From NCBI GenBank assembly GCA_951640165.1, contig OX621260.1, positions 13,596,001-13,660,000 of the forward strand: a stretch of 64,000 nt of DNA, in the 5' to 3' direction. This DNA comes from Pseudoips prasinana (Eukaryota; Arthropoda; Insecta; Lepidoptera; Nolidae). Below, piece after piece: positions 43,657 through 55,599 of the stretch (positions are counted from its first letter, which is position 1; each line of letters opens with the position of its first letter). A model generated the notes under the pieces. The model had not been told where the DNA came from and did not search any database. It saw nothing but the letters and a program-made list of their open reading frames with translations. The position numbers and the translations under genes were made by a program.

Positions 43657-44444
43657 GTCTACCCAAAGAAAGCTAATGGATAACAATATCTACTTCCTCA
43701 GGAAGAGGTGTGTTAGCAAGGGAATCTTGAACTTATACGGCTAATGTAAATCGTTTGTAGCGTAACGGCAGAGCGCCTACCCTGGATTGATGCTGGTTCG
43801 AAACCCGTCAGGCGATTAAATTTATGATTTCCCATTCATGATATTAAATAATAAATATCTTGGGAAAACGTTAAAATAATACTTAAACAAATGATCAACG
43901 TTACAATAACTGATCATATTTTGTGTTGAAATGATTAAAGTGATTTAAAAAATTAAAGATTAGAAAAATTATATTTTACAAAAAAGAAAAGGAAGGAAGC
44001 AGGAGGAGCAGTTGCGCGCCCTGAAGGAGGAGCAGGCAGCCCGCCAGAAGGAGCAAGCTTCCCGCCAAAAATGTATGGAAAGTCACGAGCTGCCAATTTA
44101 AAACGTCCGATTACGGCTCTGAGGAGATCTGATCCGTAATTGGACGTATAACATCATAACGTCATCATCCACTTGACAAAATTACATGCAATAAGAAAAG
44201 TAGAAGAAGAACACTGAGTCTTCAGTATTCTCACGCAATACACTATAACGAAGGCCGTAGTAAAACTACAGCCTTTACAAAAATTTAATTCATATACATT
44301 TTTACTTCCCACATACTATACTCACTTAAGATGTTGTCGTTGACTACCCCAGTCAGCGGTAACGAAACCATTGCGACTTATAACTTCCGTAGAGAGCGCC
44401 ATCTAGTGACAGATACAATGAAAATATTTTAATGTTTCTACGTA

Positions 44445-44565
44445 CAGACGCCAGCACATCGACCTACCCCTATCTGTGAAATTTCTTTCATCGATTTTCA
44501 ACTTTATCACGTAAGCATAAGGTTCGCTTTTAATTGGGGAATTTTGACAGATTGTACCTACCTAA
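44445..44565. mobile_element. MITE, CAGACGCCAGC family, decayed right end
   Basis: Left end cagacgccagcacatcg intact; internal block and cagattg kept; right inverted end lost. Confidence 0.65.
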
Positions 44566-45319
44566 TCGGAATCAACAAGTGAGGTATTCAATTTCGTTAC
44601 ATCTTATTTATTTAGGATTTGGTCCCTAGACCAATCAGACCTAATGTACTCCAACATTAATTGTCGCTCTTGTATCCCTTGTACCTCCTCAGATACGTAC
44701 AGTGCTACTGATTTAGCGTGAGATAAAATAACCGATCAGTTCCGATAGTTAGACAGTTCCGTCGCGATTTCGCGGCTGTCTTTATTTCCAAGTAAGGCAA
44801 GATTTATGGGAAAATCCATAAAGCTGGCTTTTTCCGACGAATTTGTTGCCACAAACGTTGTCATGTTCACTATAGGGGAATCCGGGAAACTTGCCCAGGA
44901 AGGAGAGTAAAAACTATCAAAATTGTATTTAAATTTATGCGACCGAAACGTCAATGCGTTCATTAGCTACATGCGAGAGGCCAATTACAATTGTGCCACC
45001 TTTTTGCATCATGGCCATAGAGTTAAACAAATAGAGAGGCAAACCTCATTATGGCGCATCGCAGTCTACCTAACCACTAGTTAACAGTGACGACGTAGTT
45101 TTGAAACATTTTAACGTAAACAAAACATATATCTATCTAGCTATCGGTAAGATTATACTAAGTTAACAAACACATAAACATGCAGCAGCCGGTTGGTGTT
45201 GCTTACCATAGAACATTTTGCCCAAATATTTATTCAAAATCTAGGTTTTTTAAAGCTATTTTGTAATAAAATAAATTAGATTAAAAGACATTCAGACAAT
45301 TCAGAAGACAAAGAATTGT
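44566..45319. other. Intergenic, nothing recognised
   Basis: No motif-bearing frame or RNA gene on either strand. Confidence 0.4.
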
Positions 45320-45790
45320 CCAGGAGCTCTACCGGCTAAGTCGCCGTACATCGTTTTCGTGAATGGTGTTCAAATACATAAAGGTTAAACATGACTTAAT
45401 CAATCGTTAATTCTGTAAAAACCCTTTGAACTAGAAAATATGATATAAAATGTGAGAAGCAGTTTAACTCTCCCGCCTACTAATAATAGCCGGCCGGCTA
45501 ATAATACACAACACATAACAGAATGTTTTATAATACGCACAGCACTAGCAGCGCTGCAGCGGTGCTAACGACGTGGATGGAGCGGGAAAGCGAATGACTG
45601 GCGGCGCGAGAAAGTGTATTCTTTATTCACCGTCTGATCTTCTGGGGCTCTACCAGGTAAGTCCCCGAACATCGATTTCTTAAATGGCGTTTAAATAAAT
45701 AAAGGTTAAGAATGACTTAATCAATCGTTAAATCGGCTTCCATGAGCACATGTGACGTCATAAATGGTCCGGAATAGGCCAAGAAAACGG
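45320..45790. repeat. Two MITE-related copies flanking an inverted repeat unit
   Basis: 45340-45430 and 45640-45790 match one arm of the foldback at 15420-15630; between them 45437-45600 is the inverted partner of 40680-40860. Confidence 0.6.
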
Positions 45791-45932
45791 TGAACATGAA
45801 CTTGATTTTTGAGTGACTTATTTTGGCTTATCAGTTCCAGAGAGTAAGGCAAATCTTCCAACACATATCGACCGCCTTTGAATACACTGTACCGCTTACT
45901 TACTTAGTTATCGTATGGGCAGTTGTTACCCT

Positions 45933-46299
45933 TTTTTTTATTTTATTTTTTTACAGGGTTGAAATGCGTTACGCATGCCCGCCGCTTGGGGAGGCGACGG
46001 GGTATGTGGGACTCGCCGGGCTAGTCCCGGGATACGCACTAAAACCACCATGGTAGCCAGCCTCACAATGCCTGTAGCGGGGGCTCTGGGTACTCGTGAA
46101 CGATCTCGCCAGTACCCCCGCTGTACACTGAGCGTCTGAGACTCTCCTCCGGGGACGGGAGGGGCCCAAATGCCTCCTCCCCTCCCCATCACGCACAAGC
46201 GCGTTTAGGCAACCTGAGCTACAGCAGGTTACCTCTTCCCGGGACCGCTTATATAAGACGAGTGGAGTGCCCCTCCTCCAAACGCCAGCGGTCCCAGGG
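45933..46299 (-). mobile_element. Small R1-tailed retroposon with 16-bp target duplication
   Basis: Read on the minus strand it is about 367 bp, GC-rich and ends in an A-rich tail (plus-strand ttttttttattttattttttt). gggcagttgttaccct stands on both sides (45917-45932 and 46300-46315). Its 3' end resembles the UTR of the R1-like LINE at 54850-54936 (ggtttagt..., cccacataccc, gggcatgc). No ORF of note: a SINE-like or internally deleted R1 derivative. Confidence 0.75.
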
Positions 46300-46515
46300 G
46301 GGCAGTTGTTACCCTAGTGTGAGAGTTGTTCAAGCCGCCCAGTGGGCTTGTGATATGGCTTAACGACTGTTGCCTAATGTCAACATACCGGGACCGACAG
46401 CTTAACGTACTCTCCGACGCACGGGAGATGCTCAGTAATTAAACTACTTTGTTGGCCACCCATTTATGGACTGACCGCGAACCTAGTTGATTAACCTCGC
46501 CAATCACTTAAGGAC
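46300..46515 (+). repeat. Interspersed repeat, gaccgacagcttaacg family
   Basis: Host of the 45933-46299 insertion; its first bases also stand before it. Confidence 0.55.
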
Positions 46516-46590
46516 CGGTGAGAGCATCTGGCTATGTAGGTACTCATATGCACGTATCTTTGACAATGTCGATTCATTTTATATATTACT

Positions 46591-47149
46591 AGCTGTTACC
46601 CGTGACTTCGTCCGCGACAATTTTGAATGATGACCAATGTAACCTACAATAAAAAGTCCAAACATACGTCAAAAACTCACTTTTAGAAACTATAAAATGA
46701 ATGTGAACAAATAAAGAAAGGCCGTTCATTAAAATTCTGTATGCCATTTATGTCAGAAATGGTTTGAGAAACGATCCAATTAAAATGAATAGTGATGCTA
46801 AAGTCTACAGACTCATAGTGGCAAGTTATGTTTTAAGTTCATACTCAGAAAAAAAATTAACGCAACAGAAAAAAAACACGGCCTTTTAAAGCATATTTTC
46901 ATACTAAAGATTTCACTGACTCACTAATTAGCACATAAGCATAGTTCTTTACCCTACAATTTTAAAATATGGCACAAGAGATAAAGGAAAAAAGAGAAAA
47001 TTATCGATTTTTGATAAATGTCATTCGCTGTTAAACAGTGTCAATGTAAAATTAAGCATCTTACTCTTAAGACCAAAAGCATACCACATATTAATTCACT
47101 TCTAATTTACCCCACATGATAAGAGCAAGGAAACATTAATTGATTTTAC
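46591..47149. repeat. 'ctagctgttacccg' repeat start and AT-rich flank
   Basis: ctagctgttacccgtgacttcgtccgcg marks the edge of a common repeat; it leads into the tandem array that follows, probably one large element. Confidence 0.4.
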
Positions 47150-49330
47150 AAAATCATGCGTTTAACTTCAAAACTGCCAGATTTTCATACAAACTCACGT
47201 CCCCTCTTTTACACTAGGGGTGGAATTCCCAAAAATCCTGAAACGTATATTTTTAATTTTTAACTAAAAGGCCAAATACCAATTTTCATGCGTTTAACTT
47301 CGAAAATATCGCATTTTGCACACAAACTTACATCCCCTATTTTACGCCCCTAGAGGAAGGATTCCCAAAAATACTGAAATATATATTAATAATTTTTAAC
47401 TGAAAGACCAAATACCAATTTTCATGCGTTTAACTCATAAAATGTCACATTTTTTATACAAACTTTCATCCCCTATTTTACGCCCTTAAAATAATAATAA
47501 AATAAAATAAAAATATTTATTTCTTTTATTTTATACGCCCTTAAGGGTGGTCAACACATATTTTTAATTTTGACTGAATGGTCAAATACCTATTTCATAC
47601 GTTTAACTTCAAAAATGACGCATTTCTAATACAAACTCACATCCCCTATTTTACGCCCTTAGGGGTGGGATTCCCAAAAATCCTGAAACACATTTTTTAA
47701 TTTTTAACTTAAAGGCCAAATACCAATTCTCATGCGTTTAACTTCAAAAATGTCGCATTTCTCATACAAACTTATCAAATCAAATCAAATTTATTTTGTG
47801 AACATAGGATATAAATACAGGTGATATTGATAATAACATAAAGTACATCCATGTTCTGCCTGTTAGGCATACAAAATTATATAAATTTAAAAAAACACTA
47901 CTACACTGTACTTCTATACATGCACTTAACCCAAAACTAATTATAAAACCAAAGCCAATTTAATTGTACAATAAATAATACTATAACGTGTCAAAATTAA
48001 TCTTAAATTGAATGTCATACTTAAATATTTAAAATGAAAATGTCATAATAATTAACTATAAATTTAACTTGTCAATAAGATAGTCCTTTACACTATAATA
48101 TGCTTTTTTTACAAGAAAACTTTTCAATTTATTTTTAAAATCCTGTAAATTGGAACAATTTAATATTTCCCCTGGAAGATGGTTGAATATGCGTGGTGCC
48201 ATACAAAAAACACTATTGCTAAATTGAGCACTATGATTTACTGGGAAACATATTTTTTTATTGTGTCGTTTACTTCTAAGATGTTCGAATAAATTTAAAT
48301 TTGATGCTACAAACACAGAGATTTCAAAAATATAAATACATGGCAGTGTTAATATTTTCAAGCTTATGAAAAAAGGCTGACAACTGTCTGTAGGTTTAAG
48401 ATTGCAAACTGCTCTCATACATTTCTTTTGGGCCTTAAATAAGTTATCTCTGTCGACTGAGTTGCCCCAGAAGATAACGCCATACCTTAAAACTGATTCA
48501 ACATACCCACGATATGCAGTAATCACTGCAGACTGATTCACAACTTTACGAAGCATATAAAGTGCATAACAAAATTGGTTGAGTTTGCTGCAGTTATTTT
48601 CCATCTGGGCTTTCCAATTTAAATTGGAGTCAAGGTGGAGCCCCAGAAATTTCACATTATTCACATCGCTGATAGTATGTCCGTCATAATTAACATTAAA
48701 ATTATTAAAATTATTTTTCCTATTTATAAATGTCATCGAATTAGTTTTGTCAAAATTTATAGATAATTCATTGTTATGTAACCATTTAACTATTTCTTGG
48801 AGAGCATGATTCATATTTGCTTCCAGTTCAGCTTTGCAATTGCTTGTAAATCCACTTACATCCCCTATTTAAGCCCTTAGGGGAAGGTTTCCCAAAAATC
48901 CTGAAATATATATTAATTATTTTTAACTGAAAGATCAAATACCAATATTCATACGTTTAACTCATAAAATGTAAAAAAAATATATACAACTTTCATCCCC
49001 TATGTTACGCCCTTAAGGGTGTAATTTCCAAAAATCCTGATATACATATTTTTTATTTTTCACTGAAAAGTTAAATACCAATTTTCATGCGTTTAACTTT
49101 AAAAAATTCGCATTTTTCATACAAACGCACATCCCCTATTTTACGCCCTTAGAGGTAGAATTTCCAAAAATCCTGAAACATATATTTTTTATTTTTAACT
49201 GAAGGGCCAAATACCAATTTTCATGCCTTTAGCTTCTAAAATTACGGATTTTCATACAAACTTTTATCCCTTATTTTACCCCCTTAGGGGATGAATTCCC
49301 AAAAATCCTTTCTTAGTGCTAACTATAAGG
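47150..49330 (+). repeat. Tandem array of about 135-bp units, split by a LINE
   Basis: Eight units start with catgcgtttaacttc-like blocks (near 47155, 47287, 47421, 47596, 47730, 48950, 49086 and 49222), each with catcccctattttacgccct and ttcccaaaaatcctgaaa. Spacing is 134-136 bp where uninterrupted. Confidence 0.85.
47775..48853 (-). mobile_element. 5'-truncated LINE (Jockey/CR1-like) with intact end of ORF2
   Basis: A 252-codon frame at 48814-48056 is the RT C-terminal part: LSINFDKTNSMTF, NNVKFLGLHLDSNLNW, SVLRYGVIFWGNS and FNHLPGEI. The 3' end has TTTGA repeats. actta flanks at 47770-47774 and 48854-48858 restore the array unit. The palm motif is missing because of 5' truncation. Confidence 0.87.
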
Positions 49331-49432
49331 GTTAGAAATCTGAAATTTTGCACTGGGGCTTCTTTTATAACGTAGGGGACGTTATTAAAGGAGTCCCTGT
49401 GCAGATTTCTAACCCTTATAGTTCAGGCCCTG
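49320..49432. repeat. Imperfect inverted repeat
   Basis: actataagggttagaaatct and its reverse at 49413-49432, inner arms less exact (ttgcactgggg / ccctgtgcaga), centre around cgtaggggacg. Confidence 0.7.
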
Positions 49433-49621
49433 CGTTGATATATATGTCAGTGAGTTAGTTTAGCCTTTTATATTATAGATATACTTATAATTTAACTTAC
49501 GTCCAGCAGCACTCATAATTTGCACACAGAAACATACATATAAGTTAAATGTTACAAAAGAAAAGGGATGTAGTTAAGTATATAGCCGAGCTTAATTATT
49601 TATAGATTTTTTTTAAATGCA

Positions 49622-49740
49622 GCACTCGCAACACCAAGGAATCGCGAGTGCTACATTTAAAGGCACAAGGGCGGCGGTGATCACTTACCGTCAGGTGACC
49701 CACTTGCTCGTCTGTCGCCTTTATTATTAAAAAATACCGG
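49622..49740 (+). repeat. Short interspersed repeat
   Basis: cggtgatcacttaccgtcag then gtgacccacttgctcg, which I recall as a common lepidopteran repeat signature. Confidence 0.45.
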
Positions 49741-49742
49741 CC

Positions 49743-50790
49743 ATGTGCGAGTCGAATGAAACCTTAACTTGGAAGCAACACATAGAACAGCAGGTTGGCC
49801 AAATCAGAAAAGTGATGTATGTCTTCAAACATCTTAGAAAAATAGCAGATATAAAAACCCTAAAATCAGTTTACTATGCTTTGGTCCAGTCAAATATATC
49901 ATACTGCATTACTTCCTGGGGATGTACCCATAAAACAATATTACTGCGATTGGAAAGAGCTCAAAGATCTATATTAAAAGTAATTTTGTGTAAACCCATT
50001 CGATTTTCGACAACTACTCTATATGACAGTATTAAAGTACTGTCTGTACGCAAGCTCTTTGTTCTGTCGACTGTCTTAAGGAAACATTCAGATACTGCTT
50101 ACGACCCCATAGCAATTAATAAAAAACGCAGATCAGACAGAATATTCCAACCTGTATCACGAAGAACAGCTCTAGCTGGACGACACTTCTTTTATCTTAG
50201 CCCTGGTTTATATAATAAAATTAACAAAAAACTCAATATCTATCCGTTTCCTATTAATCGCTGTAAAGTAAAAATCTTGAATTGGCTCCTTCAACTGTCA
50301 TATGATGAGACTGAAAGTTTACTAACATAATTTTATTATTTTTATCATATTACATTGATCAATTTTCCCATAAACACAATATTGCATGCGCGCACACACG
50401 CACTCACACTAACAAGCGCGCTCACACTCATACACACACACGTTAGTTTTTAATAGTACAAATTTATTTTAATATTAGGTTATTAATTTAATTTTATCTT
50501 ATAATTTAACTTTAATTGAATCGTTTTAAATTGTATATTTTTAATTAGCTTTACTTATACAAATTTTAATTGTAATGCTTTAAATTTTGTTTTATCTTTA
50601 ATAATTTACATTAATATTGAACCAGTTTGTAATTCGTACTCATTGTTTTTTGGAAGGCGATAGTAACTGCAACACAGTGGAAACACTACTGCAGCTATTA
50701 TCGTTCCACCTGTTTTTGTAATGTCTGGTGTTATGGTTTATTGAATAAATTATTATTATTAAATTATTATTATTATTAATAATAGCTTAG
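49743..50790 (+). mobile_element. 5'-truncated LINE, end of ORF2
   Basis: 195 codons to 50330 (LTWKQHIEQQVGQIRKVMYV, NISYCITSWGC, LLRLERAQRSILKVI, RHFFYLSPGLYNKI) match the C-terminal part of Jockey- or CR1-type RT proteins. A 460-bp UTR with CA-rich blocks follows, ending in ATT repeats. The Met at 49743 lies in the junction and is not a native start. Confidence 0.82.
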
Positions 50791-51424
50791 TAACTTGCTA
50801 TTTATTATTTATTTTGGATATTAAAAATATATGTGACGAAACAGACCGCACGGACGGACTAATTCAAAATATTTTGTTGCTTTAATTACTTTCTTAAACT
50901 GTGTTTATGTAATACATTGTGAGCTTGACAAGTACAAGTGTATGTAAATACCCAAGTGCTGAATAAACTTCATTATTTCGTTATAAAAAAAGATAGAATT
51001 TAGACCATGACGCCTGTGTTATCTGGCTAGTCTCTTTTGTGATTTACCTGCAAATATCCGTCTAATATTGTGTAACTTCATATTTACAGGTACACATTAA
51101 TAAAGCCGGGATCCAAACGGCTTTAATCAAATAAAATGTTAATCTAGGAACGCGACCTCATCTCGAGGCGGCGAGAACTTAATTCTGAAGGAATTTAATA
51201 TCGGCGGGCGGTGCATTCCTCGCGCCCTATATTTGTATACCTATAGAATTCTATAACAGACAATATTCATCCCCTTTGCGTTTTGTCACGTACAGCCCAT
51301 AGCACATCAGTAGATACTCGTACTCACTACGAAAGCCGTCCTTACTGCTTTATCAATAAAGGTCAAAGTTCTAATAAGCAGTTTCATTTATCAGTAAAGT
51401 TCCAACTGTGTGGTCTTTTTTTTT
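50791..51424. other. Intergenic, nothing recognised
   Basis: No supported gene or repeat boundary. Confidence 0.35.
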
Positions 51425-51605
51425 AGGGAAATTATCCTCATTAGGGAAATTAATTCCGTGTGTCACGGGGTACTTTACAAACATATTATAGACGGACACA
51501 AATTACATCCAGATTCAGAACAACCATTTATGGGCACACAAATAGTTGTCCGGCCCGGGACTCGAACCTGCGCCACGAAGCGGTGAGGCGACCGTCTGCT
51601 CAGCC
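51425..51605 (-). mobile_element. tRNA-derived SINE (family C)
   Basis: Second copy of 43462-43656 with the same tRNA-like B box in reverse (gggactcgaacctgcg). Confidence 0.65.
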
Positions 51606-51715
51606 AGAGGTATCTATAACATGTATGTAGGTATTTCAAAATATAATTTATGTATTTTATTTTTATTTATTTTGGTAAGAAACAAACGGTCATACAGAAG
51701 AACTTAAATATTTCA

Positions 51716-54700
51716 TTTTTAGGGTTCTGTAGCCAAATGGCAAAAACGGAACCCTTATAGATTCGTCATGTCTGTCTGTCTGTCTGTTTGTCCGTCCGTA
51801 TGTCACAGCCACTTTGTTTCCGAAACTAGGTATAAGAGCCGTGGGCGATGCCCGGGACGACGTCCGAGGGGAGACACTGCTGGAATGGGCCGCCGGACTG
51901 GACCTCCGTCTTTTAAATCGGGGTTCAGTTAGCACCTGTGTGCGATGGCAGGGGGAGTCGATCGTCGACTTGACGTGGGCGACTCCCTCGGCCATGCACC
52001 TGGTCTCGGGGTGGAGAGTTGCGGAGGAAATAGCCACGCTGTCGGATCACCGACACATCGTGTTCAGCGTGGCCTTCCGTCCGCCCCGAAGCGGCCCTGA
52101 CCGCAGTAGGTATGTCCCACCGCGGCGCTGGTGCCTACGCCACTTGGACCGCGACATATTGACGGCTGCCGCCGTCGCCATCGCCTGGGGAGCCAGCGAG
52201 GGTGGAGAGAGGACCCCGTCCGATCGCAATTCGCAAGCGGACTGGTTCAGGGGCATCATGTCTCGCATCTGCGACACGTCGATGCCCCGGATCCGTCCGG
52301 GTGACAGACGAGGCTCGCAGTATTGGTGGTCGGCCGAAATCGCGCGACTCCGTTCGGAGTACGTCGCAGCGCGTCGCCGACACCAGCGGGCCCGTCGGAG
52401 GAGGCGAGCCAATGCTGAAGAGGCTGCCGGAGCGCACAGAGCGTATCAAGTCGCTGTCAAGGTGCTATCCATCGCGATAGCGGAAGCCAAAGCTCGGTCC
52501 TGGAACGAGCTCATTGGGGGACTGGATAGGGACCCATGGGGGTGCCCGTACAAAATGGTACTGGGCAAGCTCAGACCGTGGGTCCCTCCACTGACGAGTA
52601 CCCTGGACCCGGATTTTCTGAGGAGGGTGGTGGACACCCTCTTCCCTAGGGTCCAGGACAGTCCCTCGGACCCCCCGTCACCGTCGGACCATGATTGGGA
52701 CGACCAGTTGGAGGTGACGGAGGGGGAGCTGGACCGAGCAGTACGGTGACTTGCGGCCCGAAATACCGCCCCTGGCCCGGATGGGATACCGGGCAAGGCG
52801 TGGGTTTGCGCCCTGGCAGTCCTGGGGGACCGGTTGAGGCAACTGTTCACCAGCTGCCTCCGTAGTACCGTGTTCCCCACCTGCTGGAAAGAGGCTATAT
52901 AGGCTAGTGCTCTTGAGCAAGCCGGGCAGGACCGCCGATTCTCCATCGGCGTTCCGACCAATATGCTTGCTGGACGAGGCGGGCAAGCTCTTTGAGCGTG
53001 TCATAGCCGCCCGTCTCAGCGAGCATCTGTCGCGCGTTGGCCCCGACTTATCGGACAGCCAGTTCGGTTTCCGGCACGGACGTTCGACGCTGGACGCGAT
53101 TAATCGCGTCCGCGCCCTGTCGGAGCCCGCCGATCGGGCGGGGGGGGGGGGGGGGGTGGCGTTGGCGGTGAGCTTAGACATCGTCAACGCCTTCAACTCC
53201 GTCCCCTGGCGGGCGATACGGGAGGCACTGGTTCATCATAACGTGCCTCCCTATCTCCGTGGTATAGTCGGGGCATATTTGCGCGACAGGACGATTCAAT
53301 TCGTCGGTCGGAACGGGATTGAGATCCAGAGGGAGCTCTCCTGCGGGGGTCCGTGTTGGGACCTCTGCTATGGAGCCTCGCTTACGATGCGGTCCTGCGG
53401 ATAAGCCTCCCTCCCGAAGTGAGCGTCGTCTGCTATGCGGACGACACGCTCGTCATAACCCGGGAGGTAAGCTTCCAGCGGGCGGTACGGCTCGCCGAAC
53501 TCGGAGTTGCGTGTGTCGTCGCAGCCATTTTAAGACTGGGCCTTCGGGTAGCGCCTCACAAGACCGAGGCGCTATGGTTCCACGGCTTACGCCGTAGGGA
53601 GGAACCACCCAGTTTGTCGATGCGTATAGGTGACGCAGAGGTCAGGGTGGGGCGGTACATGAAGTACCTGGGCCTCACCCTAGACAGCCGATGGGGCTTC
53701 GAGGAGCATTTCAAGCGTCTGGCCCCCCGAGTGCGCTGGGTAACCGGAGCGTTACACCGGCTTTTGCCGAACCTCGGGGGTCCCAGGGAAGAAGTTCGCC
53801 GCCTCTACGGAGGTGTCGTGCGATCCATGGTCCTTTATGGGGCGCCCGTCTTGTCTGAACGCCTGACGGGTGCCTCCCGCTGCAGGGCTATTTTGAACAG
53901 CCTGCAGCGTGTGGTGGCCATACGGATCGCACGAGGATACCGGACGGTATCCTTTGAGGCGGCGACAGTCCTGGCGCGCTTTCCGCCGTTTGATCTCCTG
54001 GCGGCAGTCGACGCGACGGTTTACACCGAGATCCGCGTCCGCCGGGAGAGTGGTGAGGCGCCAGAGCAGACGCTCGTTGCCTATAGGCGGGATGCACACC
54101 GGCGCGTACTAACACAGTGGCGCGCAAGGCTTGAGTTGCGGCTGAACGCGCGCCAACGTGCCGTCGGTGCTATCCTACCTCACCTCGAGGCCTGGGTGGG
54201 AAGGAAGGGCGGTTGCGTCACCTACAGACTGACACAGATACTCACCGGACACGGGTGTTTCGGTGAGTATCTGTGCCGGATCGGCCGAGAAGTGACGACA
54301 CATTGTCACCATTGCGGCAGCGACCTGGACTCTGCCCAGCATACGCTGGAGGAGTGCCCGGCCTGGGAGGCCGAGAGACGAGTCCTGGTCGCTGAGATCA
54401 GACGGGATCTTTCGCCGCCAGCAGTCGTGTATGCGATGCTGGCTGGCGACTCCACCAAATGGGACGCCGTGGTCTCCTTCTGTGAGGCAGTTCTGCTGCA
54501 GAAGGAGGCCGCCGAACGGGATCGGGAAAGAGCCGATCCCGCTCGTAGGTGGAGGAGGCGTCGGGGTGGCGGCGGCAGCCGTTAGCCCAACTCCCCTCGG
54601 GGCTGCGGTGGCAGTATGAGAAGTGTCCTCTACTGCCGCCACGTGCAAGCAGCCCCGGGAAGACAGCGAACTGTTTGTGGCGCAGTCGCTGTGCCGTACT

Positions 54701-55468
54701 GGCAGGAGTCGGCAAATGGGGAGGGCAACACAGCTCTCCCCGGGTGCGTGTCCCGACCACATGGAACACGGCGCAAAAGGGGGGCACCGGAGCAGCATAC
54801 CCGCGTTCCCGGGGCTCCCCCTATCAGGCGCCAGAAGAAGTCCACGGCAGGTTAGGTTTAGTCGGTGCGAGTCCGACATACCCACCCGCAGACACTTTTT
54901 GCGGGTGGCATGCATTAGCATTACCACTGCCTTATCAAAAAAAAAAAAAAAAAAAAGGTATAGGATCTGTACTGTTGAAACTTGGTAAGTAGATGTGTTT
55001 GGTAAAACGCATTAAGATTTTTACACCAAAATAGAAATATGTATAACAATAATTTTGGGGGGACTCCCTAATAGAACTGAAATTAAAAAAAAAAGTTTTT
55101 CATCGTACCCATACATGTGGGGTGTCTATGGATAGGTCTTCAAAAAATGTTATTGAGGTTTTTATTATAATTTTTTTCTAAACTGAATAGTTTGCGCGAG
55201 AGACACTTCCAAAGTGGTAAAATGAGTGTCTCCCCCCCGCCCTGTAACTTCTAAAATAAGGGAATGATAAAACTAAACAAAATATATGATGTACATTATC
55301 ATGCAAACTAACAACCAAAATTGGTTTGAACGAGATCTAGCAAGTGGTTTTTTTAATACGTCATAAATCGTAAACCGCAATTTGCTTTCATTTAATCAAC
55401 TGAAGTACTTGCTGCTACGGAACCCTTCATGGGCGAGTCCGACTCGCACTTGGCTGGTTTTTTACTTA
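51716..55468. mobile_element. Non-autonomous element split by an R1-type LINE
   Basis: Left end gggttctgtagccaaatgg with tgtctgtctgtctg; right end ctacggaacccttcatggg and gtccgactcgcacttggc. Family of 41206-41490, here about 630 bp without the LINE. Confidence 0.6.
51838..54956 (+). pseudogene. R1-clade LINE, 5'-truncated ORF2
   Basis: GC-rich coding DNA in three main pieces. 51838-52749: endonuclease end and linker (EWAAGLDLRLLNRG, ESIVDLTWATP, LSDHRHIVF). About 52770-53404: RT fingers (AFRPICLLDEAGKLFER, FGFRHGRST). 53353-54585: RT palm to C-terminus (LGPLLWSLAY, VVCYADDTLV, then a CHHCGSDLDSAQHTLEECP zinc knuckle). An in-frame TGA stands at 52747-52749, further breaks near 52890 and 53360. 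A G10+ run lies in the fingers. A UTR and an 18-20 bp A tract end it. ggtata-a/g-ga flanks both sides. The protein would nick DNA and copy element RNA; this copy is dead as read. Confidence 0.88.
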
Positions 55469-55599
55469 TAGACCTATAGTTTTCTCATGGATTAACAAAG
55501 TATTAGTTGATGAGCTAAGTTCTAAGTTACTTATGAAATTTAAAAAGGTTATACTAAAGACAAAGACAGAAAACATCAATGTCGGCTAGTTTTTAGCTA

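Noticed and set aside
45938..46198. Minus-strand frames of 75-86 codons
   Set aside because: They fall inside the small R1-tailed retroposon and overlap each other; no domain.
47150..49330. CRISPR-like array
   Set aside because: Units are about 135 bp with diverged repeats throughout, not short repeats with unique spacers; the genome is eukaryotic.
52047..53196. Long minus-strand open frames opposite the R1-type LINE
   Set aside because: GC-rich shadow frames with no motifs; the plus strand carries the RT and endonuclease motifs.
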